A stretch of 64,000 nt of DNA. Origin: Rhodoferax bucti. GTDB lineage: Bacteria; Pseudomonadota; Gammaproteobacteria; Burkholderiales; Burkholderiaceae_C. Within the stretch, counting starts at the first letter, position 1. Each line of letters starts with the position of its first letter. The stretch is taken from contig NZ_VAHD01000001.1 of NCBI RefSeq assembly GCF_005876985.1, positions 1 through 64,000 on the forward strand, given 5' to 3'. The notes under the pieces are model-generated. The model made no database searches. It was not told where the DNA came from and worked only from the letters and a program-made list of their open reading frames with translations. Shown piece after piece: positions 49,022-58,900 of this stretch. The translations under genes and the position numbers were made by a program.

Positions 49022-49708
49022 TCACTCGCGCTCCTGCTTGCACACAAAACGCACCACCATGTCGGTAATGCTGGCGCGCCGCGCCGCCGACTGGGCCGAA
49101 CGGGCCTTGTCCTTGAAGATCAGCCCGAAGGTATGGCGGTTGGACACGTTGAAAAACGTCAGCGCGGAGATGGAAGCGTGGATGTCCACCGGGTCCAGCC
49201 CTTCGCGAAACACGCCCTGCACCACACCCCGCTCGTAAATCCGGCGGATCGCATCGATGGCAGGCACATTGAGCTGCTGGATCGACTTGCTTTGGGCCAA
49301 ATAGCTGCCCTGCTCGATGTTTTCGTTCATCACCAGGCGGATGAAATCTTCGTTGTCCGCATGCCGGTCGAAGGTGAACTCCACCAGCCTGCGCAGCGCA
49401 GCCACCGGCTCCAGGTCGTCCAGGTGCAGCTCGGCCTCGATGGCCCGCATGCGCCGGTACGACTCCTCCAGCACCGCCACATACAGCCCCTCTTTGCTGC
49501 CGTAGTAGTAATAAATCATGCGCTTGCTGGTGTGCGTGGCTTCGGCAATCGCATCGATGCGCGCACCGCTCAGGCCCTTGGCCGCGAACTCCTGTGTCGC
49601 CACCTCCAAAATGCCGGCCATGGTGCGCGCCGGGTCGTTGGTGCGCGTGGTCGCCTTGCGCGGGGCGGGGGTGTCTGCCTCGCCACCAGAATGTACTAAC
49701 TCGTTCAT
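49022..49708 (-). CDS. TetR-family transcriptional regulator of the TRAP operon
   Basis: 228 residues. N-terminal DNA-binding domain: MAGILEVATQEFAAKGLSGARIDAIAEATHTSKRMIYYYYGSKEGLYVAVLE (about 30-80), followed by a helical ligand domain (FIRLVMNENIEQGSYLAQS) close to the TetR_C group seen in aromatic-acid regulators. The start at 49708 lacks a Shine-Dalgarno sequence, and a -10 box ends six bases before it. It probably represses both itself and dctQMP-aroQ through the paired palindromes. Confidence 0.9.
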   Translation of the reverse strand: MNELVHSGGEADTPAPRKATTRTNDPARTMAGILEVATQEFAAKGLSGARIDAIAEATHTSKRMIYYYYGSKEGLYVAVLEESYRRMRAIEAELHLDDLEPVAALRRLVEFTFDRHADNEDFIRLVMNENIEQGSYLAQSKSIQQLNVPAIDAIRRIYERGVVQGVFREGLDPVDIHASISALTFFNVSNRHTFGLIFKDKARSAQSAARRASITDMVVRFVCKQERE

Positions 49709-49720
49709 TCATTCAGTATA
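49695..49720 (-). promoter_or_regulatory. tetR start region: TATACT -10 box and operator over the first codons
   Basis: TATACT (49720-49715, minus) would place transcription start at the ATG (49708). The palindrome ACTAACTCGTTCAT (49695-49708) covers the first codons and matches the dctQ upstream site at most positions. No good -35 box is seen. Confidence 0.5.
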
Positions 49721-49809
49721 GAAGCGCGCCACGCGGGAGGGAGTGCAGGTTTACCCTGCCAAGGCATCAGACGGCTTGGGGTATCCGATGAGGCATTAAA
49801 TCGGCACCT

Positions 49810-49858
49810 AGTGCTCACTGCATCTGCGCAAGCAGCTATCAAAACAGGAGCAAACTCA
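49810..49858 (-). repeat. Dispersed-repeat copy, left half only
   Basis: On the minus strand TTGCTCCTGTTTTGATAGCT, then GCTTGCGCAGATGC. The left arm is perfect; the right arm is lost. It lies between the tetR start and the ygiD stop; nothing else is recognised in that gap (49721-49875). Confidence 0.6.
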
Positions 49859-49875
49859 CACGCTCCGTGCCCCAC

Positions 49876-50781
49876 TCACCCCCACATCACCGAGCGCATG
49901 GAGATGGAGGCGGACTGAAAACCGGTGTTGAAAAAGCGCGGCATCTCATCCGGGCGCGCAGCACCGGCAGCGTAGAGCAGGGGCAGGTAGTGGTCGTGCG
50001 ACGGGTGGGCCTGCTGCGCCACTGCCCCCATGGCTTGAAACTGGGGCAACTGGTCCAGGCGGCCTTGCTTGATTTGGTCTTGCACGCGGGTGTCGAACTC
50101 GCGGGCCCAGTCGTAGGTTTCGTTCGGGCCAGTGCCCTCGCGGGTCGCGCGCAGGTTGTGCACGATGTTGCCGCTGCCCACCACCAGCACGCCCCGGCTG
50201 CGCAGCGCTTGCAACTGGCGGCCCAGCGCAAAGTGCTCGGCGGGCGGGCGGCTGTAGTCCATGCTGAGCTGCAGCACAGGAATATCCGCCTTGGGAAACA
50301 TAGGCTTGAGCACCGACCAGGTGCCATGGTCCAAGCCCCAGCGCTCAGGGTCCAGCGCCAGCTTGTCGCCGATGGGGGCTTTGAGCTCCTGCGCCAGGCT
50401 GCGAGCCACGGCAGGTGCACCGGGTGCGGGGTATTGCACATCGTGCAGTGCCTGCGGAAAGCCACCGAAGTCGTGGATGGTGGGCGGCTGCGCCATGCCG
50501 GTGACCTGCCAGCCCTGCGTCAGCCAGTGGGCCGACACGCACAGAATCAGCTGCGGCCGCTCCTTGCGGGCCAGCAGCTCGGCACCCACGGCCTGCCAGC
50601 CCCGGCGCCAGGCGTTGTCTTCAATCGCATTCATCGGGCTGCCGTGCCCCACAAACAGCACCGGCATGCGGGCCGAGGGCTTCAAGGCCTGCAGCAAGGG
50701 CTGCGAGGCGGCGCCGGCCAAGGTGCTGTTGAACAGGGTGGAGAGTGTGGCGAGGGACGCCAGGGCAGTTCTGCGGTGCAT
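49876..50781 (-). CDS. ygiD: LigB-family extradiol dioxygenase, YgiD-like
   Basis: 301 residues from the ATG at 50781. Metal ligands and motifs: LFVGHGSPMNAIEDN, CVSAHWLTQGW, IHDFGGFP, DHGTWSVL, GSGNIVHNL and PSHDHYLPLLYA. YgiD opens the ring of L-DOPA (4,5-extradiol). Unusual here is an N-terminal stretch MHRRTALASLATLSTLFNST plus LAGAA that looks like an export signal; cytoplasmic relatives start near PVLFVGHG. Confidence 0.9.
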   Translation of the reverse strand: MHRRTALASLATLSTLFNSTLAGAASQPLLQALKPSARMPVLFVGHGSPMNAIEDNAWRRGWQAVGAELLARKERPQLILCVSAHWLTQGWQVTGMAQPPTIHDFGGFPQALHDVQYPAPGAPAVARSLAQELKAPIGDKLALDPERWGLDHGTWSVLKPMFPKADIPVLQLSMDYSRPPAEHFALGRQLQALRSRGVLVVGSGNIVHNLRATREGTGPNETYDWAREFDTRVQDQIKQGRLDQLPQFQAMGAVAQQAHPSHDHYLPLLYAAGAARPDEMPRFFNTGFQSASISMRSVMWG

Positions 50782-50811
50782 GCAATTTTCCAAACAGTGA
50801 CAGGGAGTGGA

Positions 50812-50820
50812 CCCCCCCCC
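50812..50820. repeat. Nine-base poly-C/poly-G tract upstream of ygiD
   Basis: A run of nine C on the plus strand lies 31 bases before the ygiD ATG, between that gene and the dctA terminator. Such tracts can slip during replication. Confidence 0.6.
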
Positions 50821-50864
50821 GGCCCCAAGAGTTCCGCAGCGCGATACAGCCGCTACCGCCCCCC

Positions 50865-50890
50865 AAAAACAAAAGGGCCCGAAGGCCCTT
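50865..50890 (-). terminator. Rho-independent terminator after dctA
   Basis: AAGGGCC/GGCCCTT (50873-50879 with 50884-50890) with a UUCG loop on the minus strand, followed by TTGTTTTTGG. Confidence 0.8.
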
Positions 50891-50920
50891 GTGTATTGAA
50901 CGTATCCAGCTCTCTCCGCA

Positions 50921-52267
50921 TCAGCGCGCGTCGGCTGGCACCGCCATGGTGGCCACTTGCTGGTCCAGCAGCACCTCGGGCTCCTGGGCTTCGATCTCCG
51001 TGGGGTTGGCCAGGCCTTGTTGCAGGCGCTGCATGTCCAGGTCCCCTGTCCACTTGGCGACCACCAAGGTCGCCACGCCATTGCCAACGAGGTTGGTCAG
51101 GGCGCGGGCTTCCGACATGAAGCGGTCAATACCCAAGATCAGCGCCAAGCCTGCGACCGGCACATGGCCCACGGCCGACAAAGTTGCCGCCAGCACAATA
51201 AAGCCGCTGCCGGTGATGCCCGCTGCGCCCTTGGAGGTGAGCAGCAACACGGCCAGCAAGGTGAGCTGCTGGGTCAGGTCCATGGGGGTGTCGGTGGCTT
51301 GCGCAATGAACACCGCCGCCATGGTCAGGTAGATAGAGGTGCCATCGAGGTTGAAGGAGTAGCCAGTCGGAATCACCAGGCCCACCACCGATTTGCGAGC
51401 GCCCAGGTTTTCCAGCTTTTCCATCATGCGGGGCAGCACCGACTCCGAGGACGAAGTGCCCAGCACGATCAGCAGCTCTTCCTTGATGTAGCGCACAAAC
51501 TTCACGATGCTGAAACCGTGCAAGCGGCTGATGATGCCCAGCACGCCGAACACAAAAATCAGGCAGGTCACGTAGAACGCGCCCATCAACTTGCCCAGCG
51601 AGAACAACGAGTCCACGCCGTATTTGCCGATGGTGAAGGCCATGGCACCGAACGCACCAATGGGGGCCACCTTCATGATGATGCCGACGATGTCGAACAG
51701 CACGTGGGAGGTCTTTTCGATCAAATCAAACACCATGGTGCCGCGGCCGCCGAACTTGTGCAGCGCAAAGCCAAACAGCACCGAGAACAGCAGCACCTGC
51801 AGAATCTCGCCCTTGGCAAACGCATCAATCACCGAGGTAGGAATCACGTTGAGCAAAAAGTCCACGGTGCCCTGCATCTTGCCGGGCGCGGTGTAGGCCG
51901 CAATGCCCTTGGTGTCCAGCGACGCGGCATCCACATGCATGCCCGCGCCGGGTTGCAACACGTTCACCACGATCAAACCGATCACCAGTGCCAGCGTGGA
52001 CACGATCTCAAAGTACAGCAGCGCCAGGCCGCCGGTCTTGCCGACCTTTTTCATGTCTTCCATGCCGGCAATGCCCACCACCACCGTGCAAAAGATGATG
52101 GGGGCAATGATCATCTTGATGAGCTTGATGAAGGCATCACCCAGCGGCTTCATGTCAGCGCCGGTCTGGGGGTAAAAATGCCCCAGCAGCACCCCGATGA
52201 CCACCGCAGTGATCACCTGAACGTAAAGGGATTGGTAGAGCGGTTTGCGCCCGGAAGTCGAAGCCAT
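50921..52267 (-). CDS. dctA: C4-dicarboxylate transporter DctA
   Basis: 448 residues from the ATG at 52267. The Na+/H+-dicarboxylate symporter family core is visible: [21 protein letters not shown] (serine-rich re-entrant loop), [26 protein letters not shown], and [11 protein letters not shown] with [23 protein letters not shown]. It imports succinate, fumarate, malate and possibly orotate. It is monocistronic, with its own terminator. This is a different class from the TRAP transporter nearby. Confidence 0.97.
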   Translation of the reverse strand: MASTSGRKPLYQSLYVQVITAVVIGVLLGHFYPQTGADMKPLGDAFIKLIKMIIAPIIFCTVVVGIAGMEDMKKVGKTGGLALLYFEIVSTLALVIGLIVVNVLQPGAGMHVDAASLDTKGIAAYTAPGKMQGTVDFLLNVIPTSVIDAFAKGEILQVLLFSVLFGFALHKFGGRGTMVFDLIEKTSHVLFDIVGIIMKVAPIGAFGAMAFTIGKYGVDSLFSLGKLMGAFYVTCLIFVFGVLGIISRLHGFSIVKFVRYIKEELLIVLGTSSSESVLPRMMEKLENLGARKSVVGLVIPTGYSFNLDGTSIYLTMAAVFIAQATDTPMDLTQQLTLLAVLLLTSKGAAGITGSGFIVLAATLSAVGHVPVAGLALILGIDRFMSEARALTNLVGNGVATLVVAKWTGDLDMQRLQQGLANPTEIEAQEPEVLLDQQVATMAVPADAR

Positions 52268-52358
52268 AGCGTAGTTCTGCAGTCGAGGAATGAAAGGGCG
52301 CAACGATACGGCTCCACCCTTTGTGCGCCTACTGTGGCGTTCAACAGTAGGGTTAACC

Positions 52359-53006
52359 CTAGGACTTCCAGCGCCGGTAGGCGCCCCGCAACACCACCCC
52401 ATGCAGGCCCAGCCACAGCCAGGGGTCCAGCACCGCATCGAACACATTGCCCGTGGGCAAGCGCAGCGCCACAAACAGCAGCACCGCCGCAGGTGCCAGC
52501 CATGCGGTCACTCGCAGGCAGGCCCCCGGTTGCAGCAAGGGCAGCAGCGCAAGCAACAGCACCCCGGCCACAGCGGCAGGGCCGAAGCCCAGGCCGTACA
52601 CCGCCCACGGCAGTTGCGCAAATGTATCCAGCAGCAGCACCCAGCCCAGCAGCACCCCAGCCACGGCCAAGCCGGCCTCCGCTGGCAGGGTCGCCGGTGT
52701 AGCCCCAAGCAATGCCCGGCCGGGGCTCCGCAACGCGGGCCATGCCAACGCGCCACACGCCAATGCCAGCACCCCGCTAGGCGCCTGAAACGCTAGCCCC
52801 AACCAATACGCGCAGGAATACGGGCCGGGCAACAAGGCCCACAGCGCCAGCGCCGCAGCCACGGCACGCAGCACAGCCACCCGCGCGGTGAACCGCGTGG
52901 TCAACCGAGCGAGTACCGCCGTCACGCCTCCGGCAATCACCAGCGCCCAGCCGATCTGCAGCCACAGCTGCATCACGCCCAATGCAGGCAAGGCCGGCGC
53001 GCTCAT
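52359..53006 (-). CDS. Uncharacterised multi-pass membrane protein
   Basis: 215 residues from the ATG at 53006, which overlaps the stop of the upstream sialidase-like gene (ATGA). Six or seven hydrophobic helices are predicted ([81 protein letters not shown]), with short loops and no motif I recognise. Strict coupling to the sialidase-like gene suggests a joint function. It could be an anchor or transport partner. Confidence 0.8.
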   Translation of the reverse strand: MSAPALPALGVMQLWLQIGWALVIAGGVTAVLARLTTRFTARVAVLRAVAAALALWALLPGPYSCAYWLGLAFQAPSGVLALACGALAWPALRSPGRALLGATPATLPAEAGLAVAGVLLGWVLLLDTFAQLPWAVYGLGFGPAAVAGVLLLALLPLLQPGACLRVTAWLAPAAVLLFVALRLPTGNVFDAVLDPWLWLGLHGVVLRGAYRRWKS

Positions 53007-54172
53007 GGCGTGCCTCCGGGGGCAAAGCGCTGCCAGGACAAGGTGGCCCGGTCCACGGTGTAAGCGAGCCACAAAGCGTCATCGGCCCACGCCATGGCGG
53101 GGTAGGAAAACTCGGCCTCCTCGGTGCCTTGGCGCAGGGTTTGCTGCCAGGTCCATTGCAGGCCATCGTGGCTGCGGCTCAGGTCCAGCTTGGCGCGGCC
53201 TTCCGGCGTGGGGTTGTGGGCCAGCAGCATTTGCTGCGGCCCCAGGCCAAAAGCGGCCACCGCCGAGTCGGGGTTGCCCAGGGGCAAATCGGGCAGGTCT
53301 TCCCAGCTCGCGCCGCCATCGCGGGTGCGGGCCGCGGTGACTTTGCCGTTGTGGCGCTCATCGCGCATCAGGGCCACCCACTCGGCTGGACTTTGGGCCA
53401 CCACGGTGGGCTGGAGCTTGTAGGCCTGGGCAGAAATGCGCGTCATACCGGCAAACTCCCCCTGCGCATCCAGGCGCACTGCCACCGGGTACTTGAGGCC
53501 CAGCTCAAAGTGCACCGGCAGCACCATGCCCCCGTCTTGCAAAGGAAACGCGGCATTGCGCACCAGAAAGCTGGTGTTCCACAACCACGACAAAGGCAGC
53601 ACCCGCACCGGCTCAAACGCCAGGTCTTGCAGCGCTTGCGACGCACTGCTTTGCCGCAGGTGCAGCACCCGGCTGGCCGCCCACCCGCCCCAACCGGTGG
53701 CCACCACAAACAGGTGCATGCGGCCCTGCCCGTCCATCCACGCTACCGGGTTGCCCAAGCGGCGCAGGCCGTGGCCCAGCACCTCGCCCATGGTTTCGCG
53801 GTTCACCACAAAGCGGGGCTCCAGCCAGCGGCCACTGGCGCGGTCCCACTGGGTGGCGGCAATTTGCACCAAGGGGCCGCTCTCGCGCTCCCCCGAAAAC
53901 CAAAACAGGCTCAAGGCCGTGGCGCTGCTGGCCGGCATGGGCAGCAGGCTGCTGGCATGTGCCGCCTGGGTGCCGGGGGGCATGGGCACATCGCCCATGG
54001 CTACACGCTGCAACGAGGCCGCCTGCACCGGCTGGCCATGCACCGCAATAGCCGGCATCTGCGCCAAGGCCGGGCCGGGCGCGGCCGGGCGCACCCACGC
54101 ATCCACAGCGAGCACCGCCGCTGCCAGGCCCAACACCAGTCCCGCACGTGCGGGAAAAGAAGAAAACAACAT
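53003..54172 (-). CDS. Sialidase/BNR-repeat family exported protein
   Basis: 389 residues. N-terminal helix (AGLVLGLAAAVLAVDAWV) as signal or anchor, then a six-bladed beta-propeller of the exo-sialidase-like (BNR_2) type. Asp-box-like turns occur at TRDGGASWEDLP and SHDGLQWTWQQ, and blades contain LGNPVAWMDGQGRMHLFVV and EFSYPAMAWADDALWLAYT. Family members with this layout (sialate- or sulfoglycan-related) are mostly uncharacterised; I cannot assign a substrate. It forms an operon with the membrane protein gene. Confidence 0.75.
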   Translation of the reverse strand: MLFSSFPARAGLVLGLAAAVLAVDAWVRPAAPGPALAQMPAIAVHGQPVQAASLQRVAMGDVPMPPGTQAAHASSLLPMPASSATALSLFWFSGERESGPLVQIAATQWDRASGRWLEPRFVVNRETMGEVLGHGLRRLGNPVAWMDGQGRMHLFVVATGWGGWAASRVLHLRQSSASQALQDLAFEPVRVLPLSWLWNTSFLVRNAAFPLQDGGMVLPVHFELGLKYPVAVRLDAQGEFAGMTRISAQAYKLQPTVVAQSPAEWVALMRDERHNGKVTAARTRDGGASWEDLPDLPLGNPDSAVAAFGLGPQQMLLAHNPTPEGRAKLDLSRSHDGLQWTWQQTLRQGTEEAEFSYPAMAWADDALWLAYTVDRATLSWQRFAPGGTP

Positions 54173-54229
54173 AGGGGGATCTTAGTGGCCGCTGGCACAG
54201 CCCCGGAAGCCGGACGACAATCTAGCGCT

Positions 54230-55249
54230 ATGAAAACCCTGCTCTCCATCGCCCCCCTCGGGTTCCCCTGGCAAACCATGGACCCGTTTTTATTTTGCGT
54301 ACACCACAACGACGCCTACCCCGCCGGCAATGCGCAGATGGCGCCGGACCCGGCCCTGCTGGCCGGCCGCAACATCGGCCAGGACTTTGCGGGCCAAGAC
54401 GGCTGGAGCATGTACCACGGCGATACGGTGCCGGGCTTTCCTTCCCACCCACACCGGGGCTTTGAGACGGTGACCATCGTGCGCAATGGCCGCATCGACC
54501 ACTCGGACTCGCTGGGCGCCACTGCCCGCTTTGGCGGCGGCGATGTGCAGTGGCTCACAGCGGGCAAAGGCATCGTGCACTGCGAGATGTTTCCACTGCT
54601 GCACACCGATGCGCCCAACTCCACCGAGCTGTTCCAGATCTGGGTGAACCTGCCGGCCAAAAACAAAATGGCCGAGCCGCACTTCACCATGTTTTGGCAT
54701 GAAGACATTCCACGCATCACCGCCACCGACGCGCAAGGCAACACCACCCAAGTGGTCTGCATTGCCGGCAAGCTCCACGACAAGCAAGGCCTGCCACCGC
54801 CGCCTGATTCGTGGGCGAGCGAGCCGGATAGCGACCTCGGCATTTACACCATCCAACTCAGCCCCGGTGCGCAGTGGACACTGCCTGCGGCCCAGAGCGC
54901 CGATACCCGCCGCGTACTGTACTTTTTCAAAGGTGGCGCCTTGCAAGTAGCGGGTGAAGACGTGCCGGTGAAATCGGTGATGGTGGTACAAGCCGACCAC
55001 GACTGCACTTTGGTGAATGGCGATGCCGAGAGCGAGCTGTTGGTGCTGCAGGCCCGCCCCATCGGCGAGCCGGTGGCGCAGTACGGCCCGTTTGTGATGA
55101 ACACCCAGGCCGAAATTCACCAGGCTTTTGCCGACTACCGTCGCACCGAATTCGGCGGCTGGCCCTGGGGCGCCAACGACCCCGTGCACCCGCGCGACAA
55201 AGGCCGCTTTGCCAAGCACGCGGATGGGAAAGTAGAGGAACGAGGCTAG
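54230..55249 (+). CDS. Pirin family protein
   Basis: 339 residues from the ATG at 54230. Bicupin with the N-terminal metal site: PSHPHRGFETVTIV, then GGGDVQWLTAGKGIVHCEMF, providing His ligands and Glu. The PAKNKMAEPHFTMFW segment and a degenerate second cupin follow. Pirins can act as quercetinases or regulators; role here unknown. It is divergent from the sialidase-like gene (57 bases). Confidence 0.9.
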   Translation: MKTLLSIAPLGFPWQTMDPFLFCVHHNDAYPAGNAQMAPDPALLAGRNIGQDFAGQDGWSMYHGDTVPGFPSHPHRGFETVTIVRNGRIDHSDSLGATARFGGGDVQWLTAGKGIVHCEMFPLLHTDAPNSTELFQIWVNLPAKNKMAEPHFTMFWHEDIPRITATDAQGNTTQVVCIAGKLHDKQGLPPPPDSWASEPDSDLGIYTIQLSPGAQWTLPAAQSADTRRVLYFFKGGALQVAGEDVPVKSVMVVQADHDCTLVNGDAESELLVLQARPIGEPVAQYGPFVMNTQAEIHQAFADYRRTEFGGWPWGANDPVHPRDKGRFAKHADGKVEERG

Positions 55250-55299
55250 CCTAGCGGCAAATCAAGCCCCACGCTCCGCCGCTGCACGGAGCACGGTTT

Positions 55300-55929
55300 T
55301 CAGGGGCGAGGCACCAAGCCCGCCATGGTGTGGGCGGCGTCAGTACCCTGGCGTTCCAAGCCTTCGCGCACGGTGGTCTGGTTGGCGGGCGGCTGGTTCT
55401 GGCTGATCTTCCATTTGCCCACCCACTCGTCCACCACGATCTCGATGCCGACCACGGCCGCAATCATTTTTTCGGTGTAGTCGCGTGGCGCATCGTCCAC
55501 GGCCCATGGCTGGGCCATGGGCGCTTCTTGCTGGGCGGTGATCTGCTGCATCTGGCTGCGGATCCAGGCCGCATCGTCATGCACCGTCAGCAGGCCTTTG
55601 GCATGGACCACTGCGTAGTTCCAAGTGGGCACCACCTTGCCATGCTCTGCCTTGGTGGCATACCAACCGGGGCTGATGTAGTGCTGCGGCCCCTGAAAAA
55701 TCGCCAGCACCGGCATGCTCAGGTCGGTGTCTTTCCAAACCGGATTGGCGCGGGCCACGTGCCCCACCAGCGAGGTGCGGCCATCCGCGCCCGCCCGCAA
55801 CACCAGTGGAATATGGTTCGCGTCCAAGCCTTTGGCGGAAAGGGTGACCAGCGTGGCCAAAGGGTGGCTCTGCACCAGCGCATGCAGCACCTCGGGGCGG
55901 GTTTCAACAAAGTGGGCGGGTTGGTACAT
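55300..55929 (-). CDS. FMN-binding PaiB-like protein
   Basis: 209 residues with the split-barrel flavin-binding fold: MYQPAHFVETRPEVLHALVQ at the N-terminus, LVGHVARANPVWKD, AIFQGPQHYISPGWYATKAEHGKVVPTWNYAVVHAKG (FMN pocket), and IVGIEIVVDEWVGKWKISQNQP-like GIEIVVDEWVGKWKISQ. PaiB relatives were named as negative regulators of sporulation genes in Bacillus; in proteobacteria they are probably flavin oxidoreductases. It follows the DUF748 gene after three bases. Confidence 0.92.
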   Translation of the reverse strand: MYQPAHFVETRPEVLHALVQSHPLATLVTLSAKGLDANHIPLVLRAGADGRTSLVGHVARANPVWKDTDLSMPVLAIFQGPQHYISPGWYATKAEHGKVVPTWNYAVVHAKGLLTVHDDAAWIRSQMQQITAQQEAPMAQPWAVDDAPRDYTEKMIAAVVGIEIVVDEWVGKWKISQNQPPANQTTVREGLERQGTDAAHTMAGLVPRP

Positions 55930-55932
55930 GGC

Positions 55933-58900
55933 TCAGTTTCCGCCGATTTCCAACTCGGCCTGCGGCTTGGCATAGGCCGCCGGGCCGCCGGTTTTCACCG
56001 CGCCGAGGAACAGGCGCTCGGTCGGCAGCTTTTTGCCTGCCAAGTACTCTTTCACCGCCACCGCCCGCTGCAAAGCCAGGTCGCGGATGTCGTCTTCATT
56101 GGCGCTCAGGTTAGCCAGCAACAAGGCCTCCATGTCCGCCACCGGAATGTCCTTGGTGAGCCCCACCAGGTTGCGGGGCTTGGTGATATCAGCACGGCGG
56201 TAGACCGCGCGCAGCAAGGCCGGCATTTCCTCCGTCGTATAGCTGCTCACCGTGGCGGCGTCTTTGCCTTGGGCACTGGCAACTCGGCGCTTTTCGGCCA
56301 CCAGCAGGGCCTTGAGTTTTTCACGCTTGGCGGCTTCGCGCTCGGCTTCCAGGTTGGCCGAGCCCACCACGGTGAGCTTGAGGGCGCTGCGGTCTTGTAG
56401 CGCCTGGGCCACCTTGTCGAGGCCGGCGCGGGCGCCATCGCTCAGAGCGGCGCTACCGGGCGCAAAGGTCACACTGCTCAACTCTGCCCCGCCACTGCCG
56501 CCAAAGGCATTGGCCAACAAGCTGAACGGCGCAGTGATGGCCTTGGTGACCAGGTTGGTGATCACCTTCCAGATGACCGGGCCAATGCGGAACTGCGGGT
56601 CGTTGAGCGAGCCGCTGATGGGCAGGTCCAGGTCAATCACGCCATTGCGGTCGGCCAGCAAAGCCACTGCCAGTTTGACCGGCAGGCTGGCGGGCGCGCC
56701 CTCCACCTTGTCGCCAAAAGTAAGCTGGTTGAGCACGAGCTTGTTGCTGGCGGTGAGTTGTCCGTCGGGTTGCACGGTGTAGCGCACATCCACACTGAGC
56801 TTGCCGCGCTCGATGCCATAGCCCGCGTACTTGACGGCGTAGGGCGACAGGGGCGAGAGCTCCAAGTCGCGCACCAGGCCGGTGATGTCCAGCGCCAGCG
56901 GCTGGGCCAGCGGGTTGAGCTTGCCCAAAATTTCGAGCGACGCGGTGCCCTCTGCCCGGCCACGCAGCTCCAAGTCGGCCAGTTGCACCACACCACTCGT
57001 GGGCTGGTTGGAGAAGCGGCTGAGCTTGCCGGTGAGGTCGGTGAGGTTGGCGGTGTAGTTGGGCTTGATGAAGCGGTCGGAAAACAGCACCCTGCCATTC
57101 ACTAGGCTGATCGGGCCCATCTGGATCACGGGTGCCGGCCCCGCCGCCGCCTGCACTGGGGCAGGGCTGCTTGCCGTCGCAGTCACCGGCTTGGCGGTAT
57201 CGCCTGCATTTGTCGGTGTGGCATTGGCCGGCTTGCTCACATCCTGCAGGTTCAGGCGCCCGTCCGGGCTCACGATCAAGCGGGCATAAAAATCGGACAA
57301 GGCCGCCTCGCGCACTTGCACTTTGGTGGCGGTGCCGGGGGACATGCTGAAGTCGATACCGGGCACGTTCAGCGCCTTCCAGCTCAGCAGCTCTTCGCCC
57401 AAGCTCTCAGCGCCCTTGCCGGTGGTGTTGGCCTTGAAGTCATCCAGCGCGGCATCGCCCCGGACGCTGACGTCCGGCCCGGCCGCCAGAGCGGCGTAGC
57501 GGATCTGGCCTTTGAAACTGGTGTCGGCGCGCAGCACGTCCAGGTTGAGCGCGCCACCGGCGTAGGCGGCAAAGGCGTGCGCGGGCAGGTCCACCACCTC
57601 CACATCGCCCTGGGCGACCACCGGGTCCCACATCACGCTGCCCGTGTAGCGCAGGCTGCCCGCGGCGGCCTGGCCGGATTTGAGCTTGCCCGCCACTTGC
57701 AAAGGCATGGGCTTTTTGCCTTCGGGCTGGATGTTTTTGGCCTGCACCTGCAAGTTGCTCAACTCCACCCGCACCGGGCGCGCAGGCACGCGGTCAGAGA
57801 ACACCACATGGCCCTCGTCGAGCTTGAACTCCCCCACATTCAGCTTCCACGGGGGCGGCGATTTGGGTGCACCCGCTACCGGCGTGGCGGCGGTAGCCTC
57901 GGTGGGCTTGAGCCAACTCTCAAACATCCAATGCCCGTCCGCATCCCGGCGCACGCCGCTGCTGGGCTTTTGCAGCAGCACTTTGCCCACGGTGGCCGTG
58001 CGGGCCAAGGTGTCCAGCCGCACATCGCTCACCTCCAGCAGCTTGAATTGGGGCCTGTCGCCCGAGCTGGCGTTACCGGCAGCGCTCGCGGTTGCCGCTG
58101 CCGTCGCGGCGGTGCCCGGCGCGGCAAGTGCGCCCACCAAGGCCACATCCCGCAAGGCCAACTTTTGCACCACGGCGGTTTGGCGCTCGCCGTCCCAAGC
58201 CACGCTGAGCTGGGTGTCAGCCTGGCCACGCAAGGTAGGCACCAGGTACGGGGCCACATAGCCGGAGACCAACCCCAGCCCGAAGTCCGACACGCTCAGC
58301 GCCGCTTTGCCGCTGGCCACCGTGCCCTCACCTTGCAGGCTGAGGGTGGCGGACGGCACCTTGGCGGCACCAGACGCCAAAGATTGCAGGCGCGCCTTGA
58401 AGTCCAGGCTGGCAGCCTCCGTCATGGGCCACTGCACATGGGACACCGTGGCATTCGCCTCGCGCAAGCCCAAGCGGGTGGCGGGGGCGGTGGTCTGGTC
58501 GGTCCAATCCACCGCGGCATCGCGCAGCGCCAGGGTGTCGAGCTGCACACTCCAGGCGGCGGGGGCTGCCGTTTGAGTGTCTTTTGTGCCGCTAGCGCTC
58601 GCTACATTTGCGGGAGTAGCTATCTTTTTAGGAGCATTTTTCTGGGCAACGGGTGCAGACAGCAGGTTCAGCTTGCCATCGGCGGACTGCACTACGTTGA
58701 GCTGCGGGGCCTTGAACTCCACGGTGGAGAGCTTCACGCTGCGCTCCAGCGGGCGCACATCGGCCAAGCCCACTTGCAGGCTGTCGGCAGAGAGCAGGGG
58801 CTTGCCCGCCGCGTCCTGCACCGAAATGCGGCTGACAGTGACCGAGCCGGACAGCGTGACCGCCGTTTGCGGGTTTTGCACAAAGCCGATTTTCAAGGCC

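Noticed and set aside
52776..52800. Another dispersed-repeat copy around GCTAGGCGCC / CGCTAGCC
   Set aside because: Only short GCTAG-type matches without the left arm; also rejected for similar short matches near 17920, 33610, 37405, 54221 and 60411.
52982..54229. Open frame running in from upstream of the pirin gene as a possible N-terminal fusion
   Set aside because: The upstream part is antisense to the sialidase-like gene and has no domain; pirin homologues begin at the ATG at 54230.
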